NCBI GenBank assembly: GCA_016871315.1
Contig: VFZE01000006.1
Span: forward strand, 82,734 to 146,733
DNA: 64,000 nucleotides
Direction of reading: 5' to 3'
DNA from: Acidimicrobiia bacterium
GTDB lineage: Bacteria; Acidobacteriota; Terriglobia; Bryobacterales; Bryobacteraceae
This document shows positions 7,872 to 17,691 of the stretch, in pieces. The translations under genes and the position numbers were made by a program. The notes beneath the pieces were generated by a model. That model did no database searches, was not told where the DNA came from, and saw only the letters and a list, made by a program, of their open reading frames with translations. Numbering within the stretch: the first letter of the stretch is position 1; each line of letters starts with the position of its first letter.

Positions 7872-9245
7872 ATGCAAGTGGCGCGAGTGGAATTGATCGG
7901 TGCCGGCGTGCTGGTCATCGGAATGGCCCGTTCGGGCCTGGCCGCCGTACGCCTGCTTGCCGCGCAAGGTGCGCGCGTCACCGCCTGCGACCAGAAGCGG
8001 CCGGAGGAAATCCCCGATGCCGCTGCCGATCTTGCCCAGCTGGGGGTGGCGCTGATTCCGCAAACTCCCGATGTGGGACTGAACCGCGATCTTGTGGTCG
8101 TCTCGCCTGGCGTACCCGCCGATGCCGAGCCGCTGGCCAACGCGCGCCGCGCCGGTGTGCCGGTGATCGGCGAGCTGGAACTGGCCAGCTACTTCCTGAA
8201 GGGGCGCACCATCGCTATTACCGGATCGAATGGAAAAACAACCACAACGGCTCTCGTTGGCCACATTCTGCGCGCATGCGGGATTCCGGCGCAGGTGGGC
8301 GGCAACATCGGCACCGCGCCGGCATCGATGGTGGACTCCTCGCGGCCCGGCCAGTGGAACGTACTGGAGGTTTCCAGCTTTCAACTGGAAACGATTTCTC
8401 ATTTCCGCGCTGACATCGGCGTCGCGCTCAACCTCAGTCCGGACCACCTGGACCGCCACGGGAGCATGGAAACCTACGCGGCGGCCAAATCGCGCCTGTT
8501 TCGCACGCAGCGCCAGCAGGACTGGGCGGTCCTCAACGCCGATGATCCGATCTGCCTCTCCTATGCGTCGATCTCGCGCGGGCGGCCGGTCTGGTTCAGC
8601 CTGCAGCGCGTAGTCACTCCGGGAGTCTGGCTGAACCGGGGCACGATTCTCTTTGACGATCAAACGGTGATGCAGGCCTCCGAGATCCCCCTGCGCGGCC
8701 TGCACAACGTGGAGAATGTGCTTGCCGCTACTGCCGCGGCAAGGCTGGCCGGCGCCGACCTAAAGGCCCTCGCCGGGGCGGTGAAGAGCTTCCCGGGCGT
8801 GGAGCACCGTCTGGAATTCGTGCGTTCGCTCGCTGGCGTGGATTATTTCAACGACTCCAAGGCGACCAATGTCGATGCGGCTCTCAAGGCGATCCAAGCC
8901 TTTCCCGGCAGCCTCTGGGTGATCCTGGGCGGCAAGGACAAGGACAGCGACTTCACGCCGCTGCGCGATGCGCTGGCCGGAAAGGTCCGCGCCGCTCTGC
9001 TGATCGGCGCCGCCGCCTCCAAAATCGCCGCCCAGCTTGCCGGCGCGGTGGAACTGGCGCACTGCGGCGCCATTGAGAATGCTCTTGATTACGCCTGGCG
9101 CCACGCCAAGCCCGGCGACACCGTGCTGCTGGCGCCGGCCTGCGCCAGCTTCGATCAATTCGAGAATTTCGAGTACCGCGGCCGCTGGTTCAAGCAATGC
9201 GTCAACCGGCTAGCCGAGGGCAGCTCCGAGGAGGTTCGATCATGA
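7872..9245 (+). CDS. murD: UDP-N-acetylmuramoylalanine-D-glutamate ligase MurD
   Basis: 457 residues, normal length. It adds D-glutamate to UDP-MurNAc-L-Ala. The N-terminal Rossmann domain (GAGVLVIGMARSGLAA) binds the UDP moiety, the central domain has the ATP loop GSNGKTTTT at about residue 119, and the C-terminal domain contains FNDSKATN and ILGGKDK, both family signatures. GAGGTAAG upstream supports the ATG at 7872. Its stop overlaps the ftsW start (ATGA). Confidence 0.96.
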   Translation: MQVARVELIGAGVLVIGMARSGLAAVRLLAAQGARVTACDQKRPEEIPDAAADLAQLGVALIPQTPDVGLNRDLVVVSPGVPADAEPLANARRAGVPVIGELELASYFLKGRTIAITGSNGKTTTTALVGHILRACGIPAQVGGNIGTAPASMVDSSRPGQWNVLEVSSFQLETISHFRADIGVALNLSPDHLDRHGSMETYAAAKSRLFRTQRQQDWAVLNADDPICLSYASISRGRPVWFSLQRVVTPGVWLNRGTILFDDQTVMQASEIPLRGLHNVENVLAATAAARLAGADLKALAGAVKSFPGVEHRLEFVRSLAGVDYFNDSKATNVDAALKAIQAFPGSLWVILGGKDKDSDFTPLRDALAGKVRAALLIGAAASKIAAQLAGAVELAHCGAIENALDYAWRHAKPGDTVLLAPACASFDQFENFEYRGRWFKQCVNRLAEGSSEEVRS

Positions 9246-10399
9246 AGAAACAAGGACAGGTGCGCGGCCAGATGGACTGGCTGTTGTTTTTCACCGCCCT
9301 GATTCTCATCTCCTTCGGGCTGGTCATGGTCTACAGCTCCTCTTCGCTGATTGCCGAGTTCCGCTTTAACAGGGACCACTACTATTTCGTGTTGCGGCAG
9401 GCCAGCGCGGCGGCGCTGGCTTTCCTGTTGCTGATGCTGATGAGCCGGCACGACTATCGCAGGCTCCGTTCTCCGCAGTGGGCCTTTGCCGGGCTGGGCG
9501 TGATCATCTTCCTGCTGATCGCGGTCTTCGTCGTCGATTCCGAGCACCACCGCTGGTTCCGCCTCCCGCTGTTCAGCGTGCAGCCGTCGGAGTTTGCCAA
9601 GCCGGCGCTGATCGTGTTTCTTGCCTGGTTCGTCACCAGGCGGCGGGAGGCGATTAATTCGCCCCACACGGTCTGGCCCGCGGCGATCGCCCTGGTCGGA
9701 CTGGCCGGCGCCGTCGTCATCGCCGATCTCGGCACGGCGATCGTCCTGGTTGCCACCACCGCGGCGATCTTCTACCTCGCCGGGTTGAACCGCCGCTACA
9801 CGCTCATCGCCTTCGGAGCCTGTCTGCTGTTCCTCAGCGTGGCCGTCGTCTGGAAGCCGTACCGGCTGAAGCGGCTCATCGATTTCATCGATCCCGACTA
9901 CAAAGTTCTGATCTACATCAACCCCAGCAAGTCCTGGCTCGCACATGCCAACACGGCTACGGTGCAGGATACCGGCCACCATGCCGAGATGTCCAAGATC
10001 GCCATCGGCGCCGGCGGCATGCTCGGCCTCGGCCTGATGCAGGGCAAGCAGAAGCTGCTCTACCTGCCGGAGGCGCATACCGATTTTATCTACGCCATCG
10101 TCGCCGAAGAGCTCGGATTTCTCGGGGCCGTGCTGCTGCTGGCCGGTTTTCTGATCATTCTTTACCGCGGCTACCAGCTATATTTCAAGGCGTCGGATGA
10201 ATTCGGCAGATACCTGGCGGTTGGCGTCACCACCTCCATCGTTTTTCAAGCGCTGCTCAATATGAGCATCGTTCTGGATCTCGGGCCAACCAAGGGAATC
10301 CCTCTGCCGCTGATCAGCTACGGCGGCAGCTCCCTGGTCAGCTCGGCCATTTCGCTCGGCTTGCTGCTGAGCGTGAGTGAGAGGGTCAATGAGTCGTGA
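9242..10399 (+). CDS. ftsW: Lipid II polymerase FtsW (SEDS family)
   Basis: 385 residues with about ten membrane segments. FtsW is the septal glycosyltransferase that works with FtsI. FGLVMVYSSS in segment 1 and KGIPLPLISYGGSSL near the C terminus are the SEDS signatures; QPSEFAKPALI, also conserved, is near residue 115. The ATG at 9242 overlaps the murD stop and has GAGGAGG upstream, which fixes the start; a 15-codon upstream extension inside murD is rejected. Confidence 0.96.
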   Translation: MKKQGQVRGQMDWLLFFTALILISFGLVMVYSSSSLIAEFRFNRDHYYFVLRQASAAALAFLLLMLMSRHDYRRLRSPQWAFAGLGVIIFLLIAVFVVDSEHHRWFRLPLFSVQPSEFAKPALIVFLAWFVTRRREAINSPHTVWPAAIALVGLAGAVVIADLGTAIVLVATTAAIFYLAGLNRRYTLIAFGACLLFLSVAVVWKPYRLKRLIDFIDPDYKVLIYINPSKSWLAHANTATVQDTGHHAEMSKIAIGAGGMLGLGLMQGKQKLLYLPEAHTDFIYAIVAEELGFLGAVLLLAGFLIILYRGYQLYFKASDEFGRYLAVGVTTSIVFQALLNMSIVLDLGPTKGIPLPLISYGGSSLVSSAISLGLLLSVSERVNES

Positions 10400-11513
10400 G
10401 CCTCTCCTGTTCGTCATGGCGGCCGGAGGTACGGGAGGCCACATCATCCCCGCGCTGGCCGTCGCCAATCTGCTGCGCACCCGCGGACACCGCGTGCTTT
10501 TTGTCGGTACCAGGGAAGGCATGGAGGCAAGGCTGGCCCAGGGAGCCGGATATGAAATGGAATGGGTGGAGATCGGAGGCCTGCAGCGAGTCGGCTTCCG
10601 GCGCGCCGTGCGGACGTTTCGCCAGCTCCCCGTTGCCGTCGTGCGGCTGTGGCGGCGCCTGCGGCAGCTGCGCCCCGGGGCCGTCTTCAGTACGGGAGGC
10701 TTTGTGGCTGGCCCTGTGATCGCCGCTGCCTGGCTGGCCGGAATTCCCGTTGTGGCCATGGAACCGAACGCCATGCCCGGTCTCACTCACCGCATGGCGG
10801 GCCGCATGTGCCGCCGGGTGTTGCTCGGCTCGGCCGCCGCCGCGAGGTTTTTTCCCGCAGGGCGCAGCGAGGTCACCGGCATCCCCGTTCGCGAGGAGTT
10901 CTTCGCCGCGCCACCCGCATCCACCGGCCCCCAACTGCGCGTGCTGATCACCGGCGGCAGCCAGGGTTCGCGCACTCTCAACCAGGCGTTTCAGCAGAGT
11001 TGGCCGCAGTTCCGGCAACCCGGCTCGCCCGTTCAGTTTCTCCATCAGAGCGGCAAGACCGCCGCCGAGGATCTCGGCCGGGAGTTCGCTCTCACCGGCC
11101 TCTCTGGCCAGGTGACTCCGTTCATTGACGACATGGCCGCCGCCTTCGCCGCCGCCGACCTGGTGGTGTGCCGCGCCGGAGCCAGCACCGTCGCCGAGCT
11201 GGCCGCTTCCGGCAGGCCGTCCATACTCGTGCCTTTTCCGTTCGCCACCGACGATCATCAGCGGCACAATGCCGAAGCCATGGAACGCGCCGGCGCGGCG
11301 CGCGTGGTGGCGGACCGCGACCTTGACGGCAGGCGGCTGCACCAGGAGATCACCGCCCTGGCCGCCGATCCGGTACGACGGCTGCGCATGGCGGAAGCGG
11401 CCCGGGCGCTGGGGAGGCCCGAGGCGGCGCGGCGTGCCGCCGGGATTCTGGAAGAACAGGCCGGCAAAACAGTGGTTGACTTGGCGGCGGAAAGCCGAAA
11501 CAATACAAGATAA
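10389..11513 (+). CDS. murG: Undecaprenyldiphospho-muramoylpentapeptide N-acetylglucosaminyltransferase MurG
   Basis: 374 residues. It adds GlcNAc to lipid I on the inner face of the membrane, giving lipid [14 protein letters not shown] at the N terminus, the hydrophobic patch around residues 65-100, [11 protein letters not shown] in the middle and [11 protein letters not shown] in the GT-B C-terminal domain match the GT28 family. Two starts are possible: GTG 10377 and ATG 10389. The ATG is preferred because GAGAGGG lies just ahead of it; either overlaps the end of ftsW. Confidence 0.95.
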   Translation: MSREPLLFVMAAGGTGGHIIPALAVANLLRTRGHRVLFVGTREGMEARLAQGAGYEMEWVEIGGLQRVGFRRAVRTFRQLPVAVVRLWRRLRQLRPGAVFSTGGFVAGPVIAAAWLAGIPVVAMEPNAMPGLTHRMAGRMCRRVLLGSAAAARFFPAGRSEVTGIPVREEFFAAPPASTGPQLRVLITGGSQGSRTLNQAFQQSWPQFRQPGSPVQFLHQSGKTAAEDLGREFALTGLSGQVTPFIDDMAAAFAAADLVVCRAGASTVAELAASGRPSILVPFPFATDDHQRHNAEAMERAGAARVVADRDLDGRRLHQEITALAADPVRRLRMAEAARALGRPEAARRAAGILEEQAGKTVVDLAAESRNNTR

Positions 11514-11515
11514 AA

Positions 11516-12895
11516 ATGTTTTTTAAGCCCCAGCACCTCCACTTCACCGGTATCGGCGGTATCGGCATGAGTGGTATTGCGGAAGTGCTTCTCAACTTGG
11601 GCTACACCATCTCCGGTTCCGATCTCAAGCTCGGGCCGATTACCGAGCGGCTTGCCTCGCTCGGCGCCACCATCTACAAAGGCCACGCGCCGGAAAACGT
11701 CGCCGGCGCGCGCGCGCTGGTCGTGAGCTCCGCCGTGACGGAGGAGAATCCGGAAGTGCGCGAAGCGCGCCGCCGCCAGATCCCGGTGATCCCGCGCGGG
11801 GAACTGCTGGCGGAGCTGATGCGGCTGAAGTACGGCGTGGCCGTCGGCGGAAGTCACGGCAAGACGACGACCACTTCCATGGTGGCCGCCATTCTGAGCC
11901 ACGCCGGCCTGGACCCCACCGTGGTAGTCGGCGGGCGGTTGCGCTCCATCGGCGGAACCAATGCGCGCGTCGGCAAGAGCGATTTTCTGGTGGTCGAGTC
12001 CGACGAAAGCGACGGCTCCTTTTTGAAGCTGGCTCCGATCCTGGCCGTGGTCACCAACATCGACCGGGAGCACCTGGACCACTACGGCAGCTTCGACGCG
12101 GTGATGGCCGCGTTCGCCGAGTTTGTGAACAAGGTGCCCTTCTACGGCGCCGCGATTCTGTGCCTGGACGATGAGCACGTCCAGAGGCTGCTGCCGGAAG
12201 TACGCCGCCGCACCGTTACCTATGGCGCCAGCGCACAAGCCGACCTGCGGCTGGCCGACGCCAACTATGACGCCACCGCCAGCAAGTTCCGGCTGCGGCT
12301 GCGCGAGCGCGAGCTGGGCTGCTTTGAGCTGAATGTCGCCGGCGCGCACAACGTGCTGAACGCCACCGCCGCGGTGGCCGTGGCGCTGGAACTGGAGGTG
12401 GAGCCGAACAAGATCCGCGCCGGCTTGGCCAGCTACTCCGGTGTGGACCGGCGCATGCAGGTGAAGGGCCAGGAGGCCGGGGTCACGGTGATTGACGACT
12501 ACGGCCACCATCCCACTGAAATCCGCGCCACGCTCGATGCGGCGCGCCTGGGCCGCTACCATCGCGTGCACGTGCTGTTTGAGCCGCATCGCTATTCGCG
12601 CACGCAACTGCTGATGGAGGAGTTCGCGCGCAGTTTCCATGCCGCCGACAACCTGCTGTTGATGGACATCTATGCCGCCTCGGAGCCGCCCATCGAGGGT
12701 GTGACGGCGGAGGCGCTCGCCGGAAAGATCCGCGAATACGGCCACCGTTCAGTCCACTACGTCGGCACGATGGAGCGCGGCATCGAGGAGTTGGTCCGTG
12801 AGGCCGCGCGCGGCGACCTGATTCTTACGCTGGGCGCCGGTTCGGTCACCCTGGCCGGCGACATGATTCTCTCTCGATTATCGGAAAGGAAGTGA
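11516..12895 (+). CDS. murC: UDP-N-acetylmuramate-L-alanine ligase MurC
   Basis: 459 residues, normal length, with no fused Ddl or MurB domain. It adds L-alanine to UDP-MurNAc. [14 protein letters not shown] is the UDP-binding loop at the N terminus, [11 protein letters not shown] carries the ATP-binding lysine near residue 118, ESDESDGSF is the MurC-specific acidic motif and [10 protein letters not shown] is the histidine motif of the C-terminal domain. The ATG at 11516 is 2 nt after the murG stop. ftsQ follows at once, so the usual murB and ddl are not here. Confidence 0.96.
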   Translation: MFFKPQHLHFTGIGGIGMSGIAEVLLNLGYTISGSDLKLGPITERLASLGATIYKGHAPENVAGARALVVSSAVTEENPEVREARRRQIPVIPRGELLAELMRLKYGVAVGGSHGKTTTTSMVAAILSHAGLDPTVVVGGRLRSIGGTNARVGKSDFLVVESDESDGSFLKLAPILAVVTNIDREHLDHYGSFDAVMAAFAEFVNKVPFYGAAILCLDDEHVQRLLPEVRRRTVTYGASAQADLRLADANYDATASKFRLRLRERELGCFELNVAGAHNVLNATAAVAVALELEVEPNKIRAGLASYSGVDRRMQVKGQEAGVTVIDDYGHHPTEIRATLDAARLGRYHRVHVLFEPHRYSRTQLLMEEFARSFHAADNLLLMDIYAASEPPIEGVTAEALAGKIREYGHRSVHYVGTMERGIEELVREAARGDLILTLGAGSVTLAGDMILSRLSERK

Positions 12896-13714
12896 ATGGG
12901 GAAGAAGACAACGGAACCTCCGCGCAAGCACTGGAGGCATTATGTGCTTCCCGCGCTGGCCTGCTGCCTGGTATTGCTGGCTGTCCTGGTGACGTTTCAG
13001 GAGATGGAGCGGTTCCTCATTCATGACGTCCGCTTCGGCCTGCGCCGGGCCGATCTGCCCGGGCAGGCTTCGCCCGATCTGCGCATCACCGGCTTAAACC
13101 GCACCTCTGCCGCGCAAGTGCGCAAGCTTTTCACCGAAGATGCCGGGCGCAGCGTTTATCTGCTCCCGCTGGCCGAGCGCCGGGAAAGCATCCGCGCCAT
13201 CGGCTGGGTGAAAGACGCCTCTGTCAGCCGTGCCTGGCCGAACCGCGTGGAGGTGCGCATTCAGGAACGGAAGCCGCAAGCCTTTGTACGGCTGGCCGGC
13301 GGTGGCCGCGCCGCACGCCCGATGCTGATCGATGAAGACGGCGTGATTCTTCCCGTTCCCCACGATCCCGTAAGGTTGGAACTGCCGGTTCTGGCCGGCA
13401 TCGGCGAGCATCATACGCAGCAGGAACGCGCGGTGCGCGTACGCCTGCTGCAGGAAGTGGAAGGCCAGCTCGGTTCGCTGAAGGAATCGATTTCCGAATA
13501 CGACCTTCACGACCTTTCCTGCGTGCGGCTCGCCATGCAGGTGGAAGGCGAGCCGGTGGTGGTGCTGGTGGGAACGGAACATTATGCGCGGCGCGTGGAG
13601 TTGTTTCTGCGCTACTTCAAGGAGATCCGGCGGAAGGCGCCCGGCGCCGGCACATTCGATCTTCGTTTAGAGGGCCGCATCACGGTGGTGGAACAGGAGC
13701 CGGATGGCACATAA
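12896..13714 (+). CDS. ftsQ: Cell division protein FtsQ/DivIB
   Basis: 272 residues. FtsQ is a bitopic protein that scaffolds FtsL and FtsB in the divisome. A short basic N terminus is followed by one membrane segment (about residues 16-36), a POTRA domain beginning at LRITGLNRTSAAQV and continuing through IGWVKDASVSRAWPN, then the beta domain. AWPNRVEVRIQERKP is typical of the POTRA/beta junction. The start directly follows the murC TGA and has GGAAAGGAAG ahead of it. The end overlaps ftsA by 11 bp, which suggests translational coupling. Confidence 0.93.
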   Translation: MGKKTTEPPRKHWRHYVLPALACCLVLLAVLVTFQEMERFLIHDVRFGLRRADLPGQASPDLRITGLNRTSAAQVRKLFTEDAGRSVYLLPLAERRESIRAIGWVKDASVSRAWPNRVEVRIQERKPQAFVRLAGGGRAARPMLIDEDGVILPVPHDPVRLELPVLAGIGEHHTQQERAVRVRLLQEVEGQLGSLKESISEYDLHDLSCVRLAMQVEGEPVVVLVGTEHYARRVELFLRYFKEIRRKAPGAGTFDLRLEGRITVVEQEPDGT

Positions 13715-14924
13715 ACCCGAATACGCGGTCGGCGTCGACGCTGGATCCACGCGCACGCGCTGCGTGATTTGCGTGGTGGAAGACGGCGAACTTCGTTTCC
13801 TCGGCGCCGGTTCGGCGCCATCGCAGGGATGGCAGCGCGGGCGCGCGGCAGATACCGCGAAGATCTCCGAGAGCATCAAGGCGGCCGTCAAAGAGGCCGA
13901 GTCGCGCGCCCGCGTTCTGGTGCGCAACGCCGTGCTCGGCATTGGCGGGCCGGAAGTGGAAGCCATGCAGGGCCGCGGAGTTTATGAGTTTAGCGTCCCC
14001 AAGGAGGTCACCGCGGAGGACCTCTCCTTTGCCGTCGGACTTGCCGCGCGCGTCCGCATGGAAGAAGAGCGCCGCCTCATCCATGTGCTTCCCCAGGATT
14101 TCACTGTCGACGGACGCGCCGGATTCCGCTACCCCGTGGGCGCCGTCTGCAGCCGCATCGAGGCCAATGTCCTGCTGGTCACCGCCCTGGAAGTGGAACA
14201 TGATAGCGTCGTCAGCGCCGCGCAGCAGGCCCATCTTCACGTCGAGGACACTGTTTTCGAACCCGTCGCTTCCGCCTACGCTTGTGTCTTCCCCAGTGAG
14301 CGCAGCCGCGGCGTCGCCGTGGTTGACCTCGGCGTCGATTCCACCAGCTTGGTCATCTACGACGGCGACGCGGCGCTCACCGCCGTCAGCCTGCCCATCA
14401 CCTCCGACCACCTCACGCGCGATCTTGCCGCCGGGCTCCGCTACACCAGCGGCATCACCGTGACGCTGGAGGACGCCGAGACGCTGAAGCGAGAATATGG
14501 CTGCGCCATGCGCGGCCTCACCAACGACAGCACCCTCATCGAGGTGCCGCTGGCCGACGGCCGCGGCTGGGTGGAAATCTCGCGCATGCAGATCAACGAG
14601 ATTCTCGAGGCGCGGGCAGAAGAGATTTTCCTCTATGTACGCGAGGAGGCGGCCCGCGTCGGCATGGATCAATCGTTGCTGGAAGGAGTCGTGCTGACCG
14701 GCGGCGGCGCCCGCTTGAGCGGACTGTGCGACATGGCCGAAAAGGTGTTGAGCTCGCCGGCCAAGTTTGGACTGGCGGCCGGGATTCGCAATTGGCCGCA
14801 GAATTTTCAAGACCCCGCCTGGTCGGTGGCGGCCGGGCTTGCGATGTATTCCGCGCGGCTCAGCCTGCGTAAAAACAACCGCCGGCGTCCGCCGGGGTTC
14901 TTCGGACTATTCGGATGGCAATAA
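13704..14924 (+). CDS. ftsA: Cell division protein FtsA
   Basis: 406 residues. FtsA is the actin-like ATPase that tethers FtsZ to the membrane. VGVDAGSTRTRCVI is the phosphate 1 loop, the SHS2-type 1C domain lies at about residues 80-160 (LPQDFTVDG), VVDLGVDSTSL is phosphate loop 2 and VVLTGGGARLSGL is the adenosine motif. The C terminus PPGFFGLFGW is the amphipathic membrane-targeting helix. It overlaps the end of ftsQ and is followed by ftsZ. Confidence 0.96.
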   Translation: MAHKPEYAVGVDAGSTRTRCVICVVEDGELRFLGAGSAPSQGWQRGRAADTAKISESIKAAVKEAESRARVLVRNAVLGIGGPEVEAMQGRGVYEFSVPKEVTAEDLSFAVGLAARVRMEEERRLIHVLPQDFTVDGRAGFRYPVGAVCSRIEANVLLVTALEVEHDSVVSAAQQAHLHVEDTVFEPVASAYACVFPSERSRGVAVVDLGVDSTSLVIYDGDAALTAVSLPITSDHLTRDLAAGLRYTSGITVTLEDAETLKREYGCAMRGLTNDSTLIEVPLADGRGWVEISRMQINEILEARAEEIFLYVREEAARVGMDQSLLEGVVLTGGGARLSGLCDMAEKVLSSPAKFGLAAGIRNWPQNFQDPAWSVAAGLAMYSARLSLRKNNRRRPPGFFGLFGWQ

Positions 14925-14944
14925 CGGGAAGGAGCAAACCAACG

Positions 14945-16213
14945 ATGCTGGGTAACTTCGACAACAGGAAGTTCGAAATGGCGGAAGACTTGATACTAGG
15001 CACCAAGATCAAGGTGCTCGGTGTCGGAGGCGCCGGCGGCAACGCCGTCGCGCGCATGCTGGAAGTCGGATTGGCAGGCGTGGAATTCTATGTGCTCAAC
15101 ACCGACAAGCAGGCCTTGCAAGCCTCTCCGGTGGCCAACAAACTGGCCATCGGCTCCAAGGTCACCAGCGGACTCGGCGCCGGAGCCAATCCCGAAATCG
15201 GCCGCCAGGCTGCGCTGGAAGACACCGAGCGCATCATTGAGATTCTCGAAGGGGCCGACATGGTGTTTGTCACCGCCGGTCTCGGCGGCGGCACCGGCAC
15301 CGGCGCCGCTCCCGTCGTCGCCTCGCTGGCCAAGGAGCTGAACGCGCTTACCGTGGCGGTGGTCACCAAGCCGTTCCTGTTTGAAGGGCCGCGCCGCATG
15401 AAGCTGGCCGAACGCGGACTCGCCGAACTCGCCGGAACAGTGGACACGGTGATCACCATCCCGAACCGCCGGCTGATGGAGATCGCCCCGCGCGGCACCA
15501 CGTTCCAGCAGGCGCTGCAAATGGCCGACGACGTGCTTCGCCAAGCGGTGCAGGGCATCAGCGACATCATCACCACGCCCGGGCTGATCAATCGCGACTT
15601 CTCCGACATCAAGACCATCATGCTCGGCATGGGCTACGCGATGATGGGCACCTCTCTTGCCAGCGGCGAGAGCGCCGCCGCCGAAGCCGCGCGCAAGGCC
15701 ATCAGCTCCCCGCTGCTGGAAGACGTCGGCGTGCTCGGCGCGCGCGGCATCCTCATCAACATCACCAGCTCCAGCCAGATCATGCTGCATGACGTGGATG
15801 ATGCGTGTACGCTGATCCGCGAAGCCACCTCCAATGAAGAGGTGCAGATCAACTTCGGCGTGGTCACCGATGAAACGATGGGTGATGAGGTGAAGGTCAC
15901 CGTCATCGCCACCGGCTTTCAGAAGGAAGAAATGCCGTCTTTCGATTTCGATGCGCCGCGTGCGCGTGCCGCCGCCCTTGCCGCTCCCGTGCCGGACGAT
16001 CCGCCGATTAGGGAAATTCCAGAGCCGGTGGCGGCTATGCCGGAACCCGAGCCGGAGCCCGAGCCGGAACCGCAGGCGATGGAATTCTCCGAGCCGGAGC
16101 CGCCAGTGGAGTTCACGCCGCCGCAGCCCGGTCCTCCGCCGCTGCCCGAGCCTCCGCCGAACGATCTCGATACGCCCGCCTTCATGCGGCGCGAGCGCCG
16201 GCTTTTCCACTAA
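14945..16213 (+). CDS. ftsZ: Cell division protein FtsZ
   Basis: 422 residues. FtsZ is the tubulin-like GTPase that forms the division ring. The tubulin signature GGGTGTG occupies residues 114-120; VLGVGGAGGNAV is the N-terminal nucleotide loop and NRDFSDIKTIM the T7 catalytic loop. After the folded core (about 330 residues) comes a Pro/Glu-rich linker with five EP dipeptides in a row, then the conserved C-terminal peptide DTPAFMRRERR that binds FtsA. The ATG at 14945 has GGGAAGGAG upstream; a 10-codon upstream extension overlaps ftsA and is rejected. The stop interlocks with that of the converging kinase gene. Confidence 0.97.
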   Translation: MLGNFDNRKFEMAEDLILGTKIKVLGVGGAGGNAVARMLEVGLAGVEFYVLNTDKQALQASPVANKLAIGSKVTSGLGAGANPEIGRQAALEDTERIIEILEGADMVFVTAGLGGGTGTGAAPVVASLAKELNALTVAVVTKPFLFEGPRRMKLAERGLAELAGTVDTVITIPNRRLMEIAPRGTTFQQALQMADDVLRQAVQGISDIITTPGLINRDFSDIKTIMLGMGYAMMGTSLASGESAAAEAARKAISSPLLEDVGVLGARGILINITSSSQIMLHDVDDACTLIREATSNEEVQINFGVVTDETMGDEVKVTVIATGFQKEEMPSFDFDAPRARAAALAAPVPDDPPIREIPEPVAAMPEPEPEPEPEPQAMEFSEPEPPVEFTPPQPGPPPLPEPPPNDLDTPAFMRRERRLFH

Positions 16214-17691
16214 GCGCCGGCCGCTTCCGTCAACTGGCCGAACCGCTTGTACGCCGATTCCCAGCGGGGGTCCGCGTGCGGCGCATATGTATCAACCGCA
16301 AAGGAGCGGCGCACGATTTCCCGCGCCTCCCGCAAGCCCTGCACTTGCCCCGCGCCCATCGCCTGCACCAGCACGTTGCCCGCCGCTGTCGCCTCCACCG
16401 GGCCGGCCACTACGCTCCGCCCCGTGCAGTCGGCCACAAGCTGGTTCAATAAACGGTTCTGCGAGCCGCCGCCGACGATGTGGATCACCCGGATCGCCTC
16501 TTCCGTCAGCGTCTCGAGATTCTCCAGCACTTGGCGGTAGCGCAGCGCCAGGCTTTCCAGGATCACGCGCGTCATCGCCCCTGCTCCGGCAGGCGCCCGC
16601 TGGCCGCTGCGCTCGCAGTATGCCGCGATTCTTTCCGGCATGTGGCCGGGTTCCAGAAACGCGTCCGGCTGGATGAAGGCGGTGAAAGGCTCCGCGTCAG
16701 CGGCCAGCGCGATCAGTTGCTCGTAGCTGTAGTCATCGCCTGCCTGCTGCCAGGCGCGTTTGCACTCCTGCAGCGGCCACATCCCGGTGATGTTCTTGAG
16801 CAGGCGCACGCGGCCCTCGACGCCGATTTCGTTCGTGAAATTCATCTCGAGCGACCGTTCGTCAATCACCGGCTCTTCGAGCTCGACGCCCATCAGCGAC
16901 CATGTGCCGGAGCTGATATAGCACCAGCCCTCGCCGGTCTCGGCCGGCACTGCCGCCACCGCGCACGCCGTGTCATGGCCGGCCGTGGCATAGACCGGCG
17001 TTGTCCCGGGCAAACCGGTCGCATCGGCCACATATTCCAGCACCATACCCAGCCTTGTTCCCGGGCTCACGATCTCCGGGAGAATCGATGCATCCAGGCC
17101 GAGCCCGGTGACCAATTCCCGCGCCCACCCGCGGCGCCGTGGATCGTAGAACTGCGACGTGCTGGCGATGGTCCGCTCCGCCTTCGCCTCGCCGGTGAGG
17201 AAGTAGTTGAAGATGTCGGGAATGAAAAGCAACTGCTTCGCGGCCTGCAGCGCCGGCGACGCGGCCAGCTTCATCGCGTACCACTGGTACAGCGAATTGA
17301 TCTGCATGAACTGCACACCGGTGGCCGAGAAGATTCTCTCCTTTCCCACGGCGGCGAAGGCCGCCTCCGGCATGCCGTTGTTGCGTGAGTCGCGGTAATG
17401 ACGCGGATTGTCGGCCAGCGCGCCGTCGGCTCCCAGGAAAGCGATATCGACGCCCCAGGTATCCACGCCGATTCCTTCGATGGCGGGACCCGGCTCGCGC
17501 GCCGCCACGGCCAGCCCTTCCAGAATCTCGTGCCACAGGCGCAGCGTGTCCCAATACAACCCGGTGGGAAGCCTTACGGGCGTGTTAACGAACCGGTGCA
17601 ACGGCTTCAGACTCAGCCGGCCGCCTTCCAGCGTGCCGAGAATCACACGGCCGCTGTCGGCGCCCAGGTCCACGGCAATGTAGCGGCTCAT
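16210..17691 (-). CDS. FGGY-family carbohydrate kinase, rhamnulokinase-like
   Basis: 493 residues. AVDLGADSGRVILG at the N terminus is the phosphate loop of FGGY kinases and closely resembles rhamnulokinases, as do DTWGVDIAFLG and the ISSGTWSLMGVE block around residue 260. GGGSQNRLLNQL and VEATAAGNVLVQA are the C-terminal ATP-binding signatures. RhaB phosphorylates L-rhamnulose; fuculokinase or xylulokinase activity cannot be excluded. The gene overlaps the dehydrogenase upstream by 4 bp, so the two are co-transcribed, which suggests a small pathway oxidising and phosphorylating a deoxy sugar or polyol. The stop shares CTAA with the stop of ftsZ. Confidence 0.88.
   Translation of the reverse strand: MSRYIAVDLGADSGRVILGTLEGGRLSLKPLHRFVNTPVRLPTGLYWDTLRLWHEILEGLAVAAREPGPAIEGIGVDTWGVDIAFLGADGALADNPRHYRDSRNNGMPEAAFAAVGKERIFSATGVQFMQINSLYQWYAMKLAASPALQAAKQLLFIPDIFNYFLTGEAKAERTIASTSQFYDPRRRGWARELVTGLGLDASILPEIVSPGTRLGMVLEYVADATGLPGTTPVYATAGHDTACAVAAVPAETGEGWCYISSGTWSLMGVELEEPVIDERSLEMNFTNEIGVEGRVRLLKNITGMWPLQECKRAWQQAGDDYSYEQLIALAADAEPFTAFIQPDAFLEPGHMPERIAAYCERSGQRAPAGAGAMTRVILESLALRYRQVLENLETLTEEAIRVIHIVGGGSQNRLLNQLVADCTGRSVVAGPVEATAAGNVLVQAMGAGQVQGLREAREIVRRSFAVDTYAPHADPRWESAYKRFGQLTEAAGA

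Noticed and set aside
16050..16160. Glu-Pro repeat DNA at the end of ftsZ considered as a separate repeat element
   Set aside because: It is the natural disordered linker of FtsZ and is in frame with the conserved C-terminal peptide.
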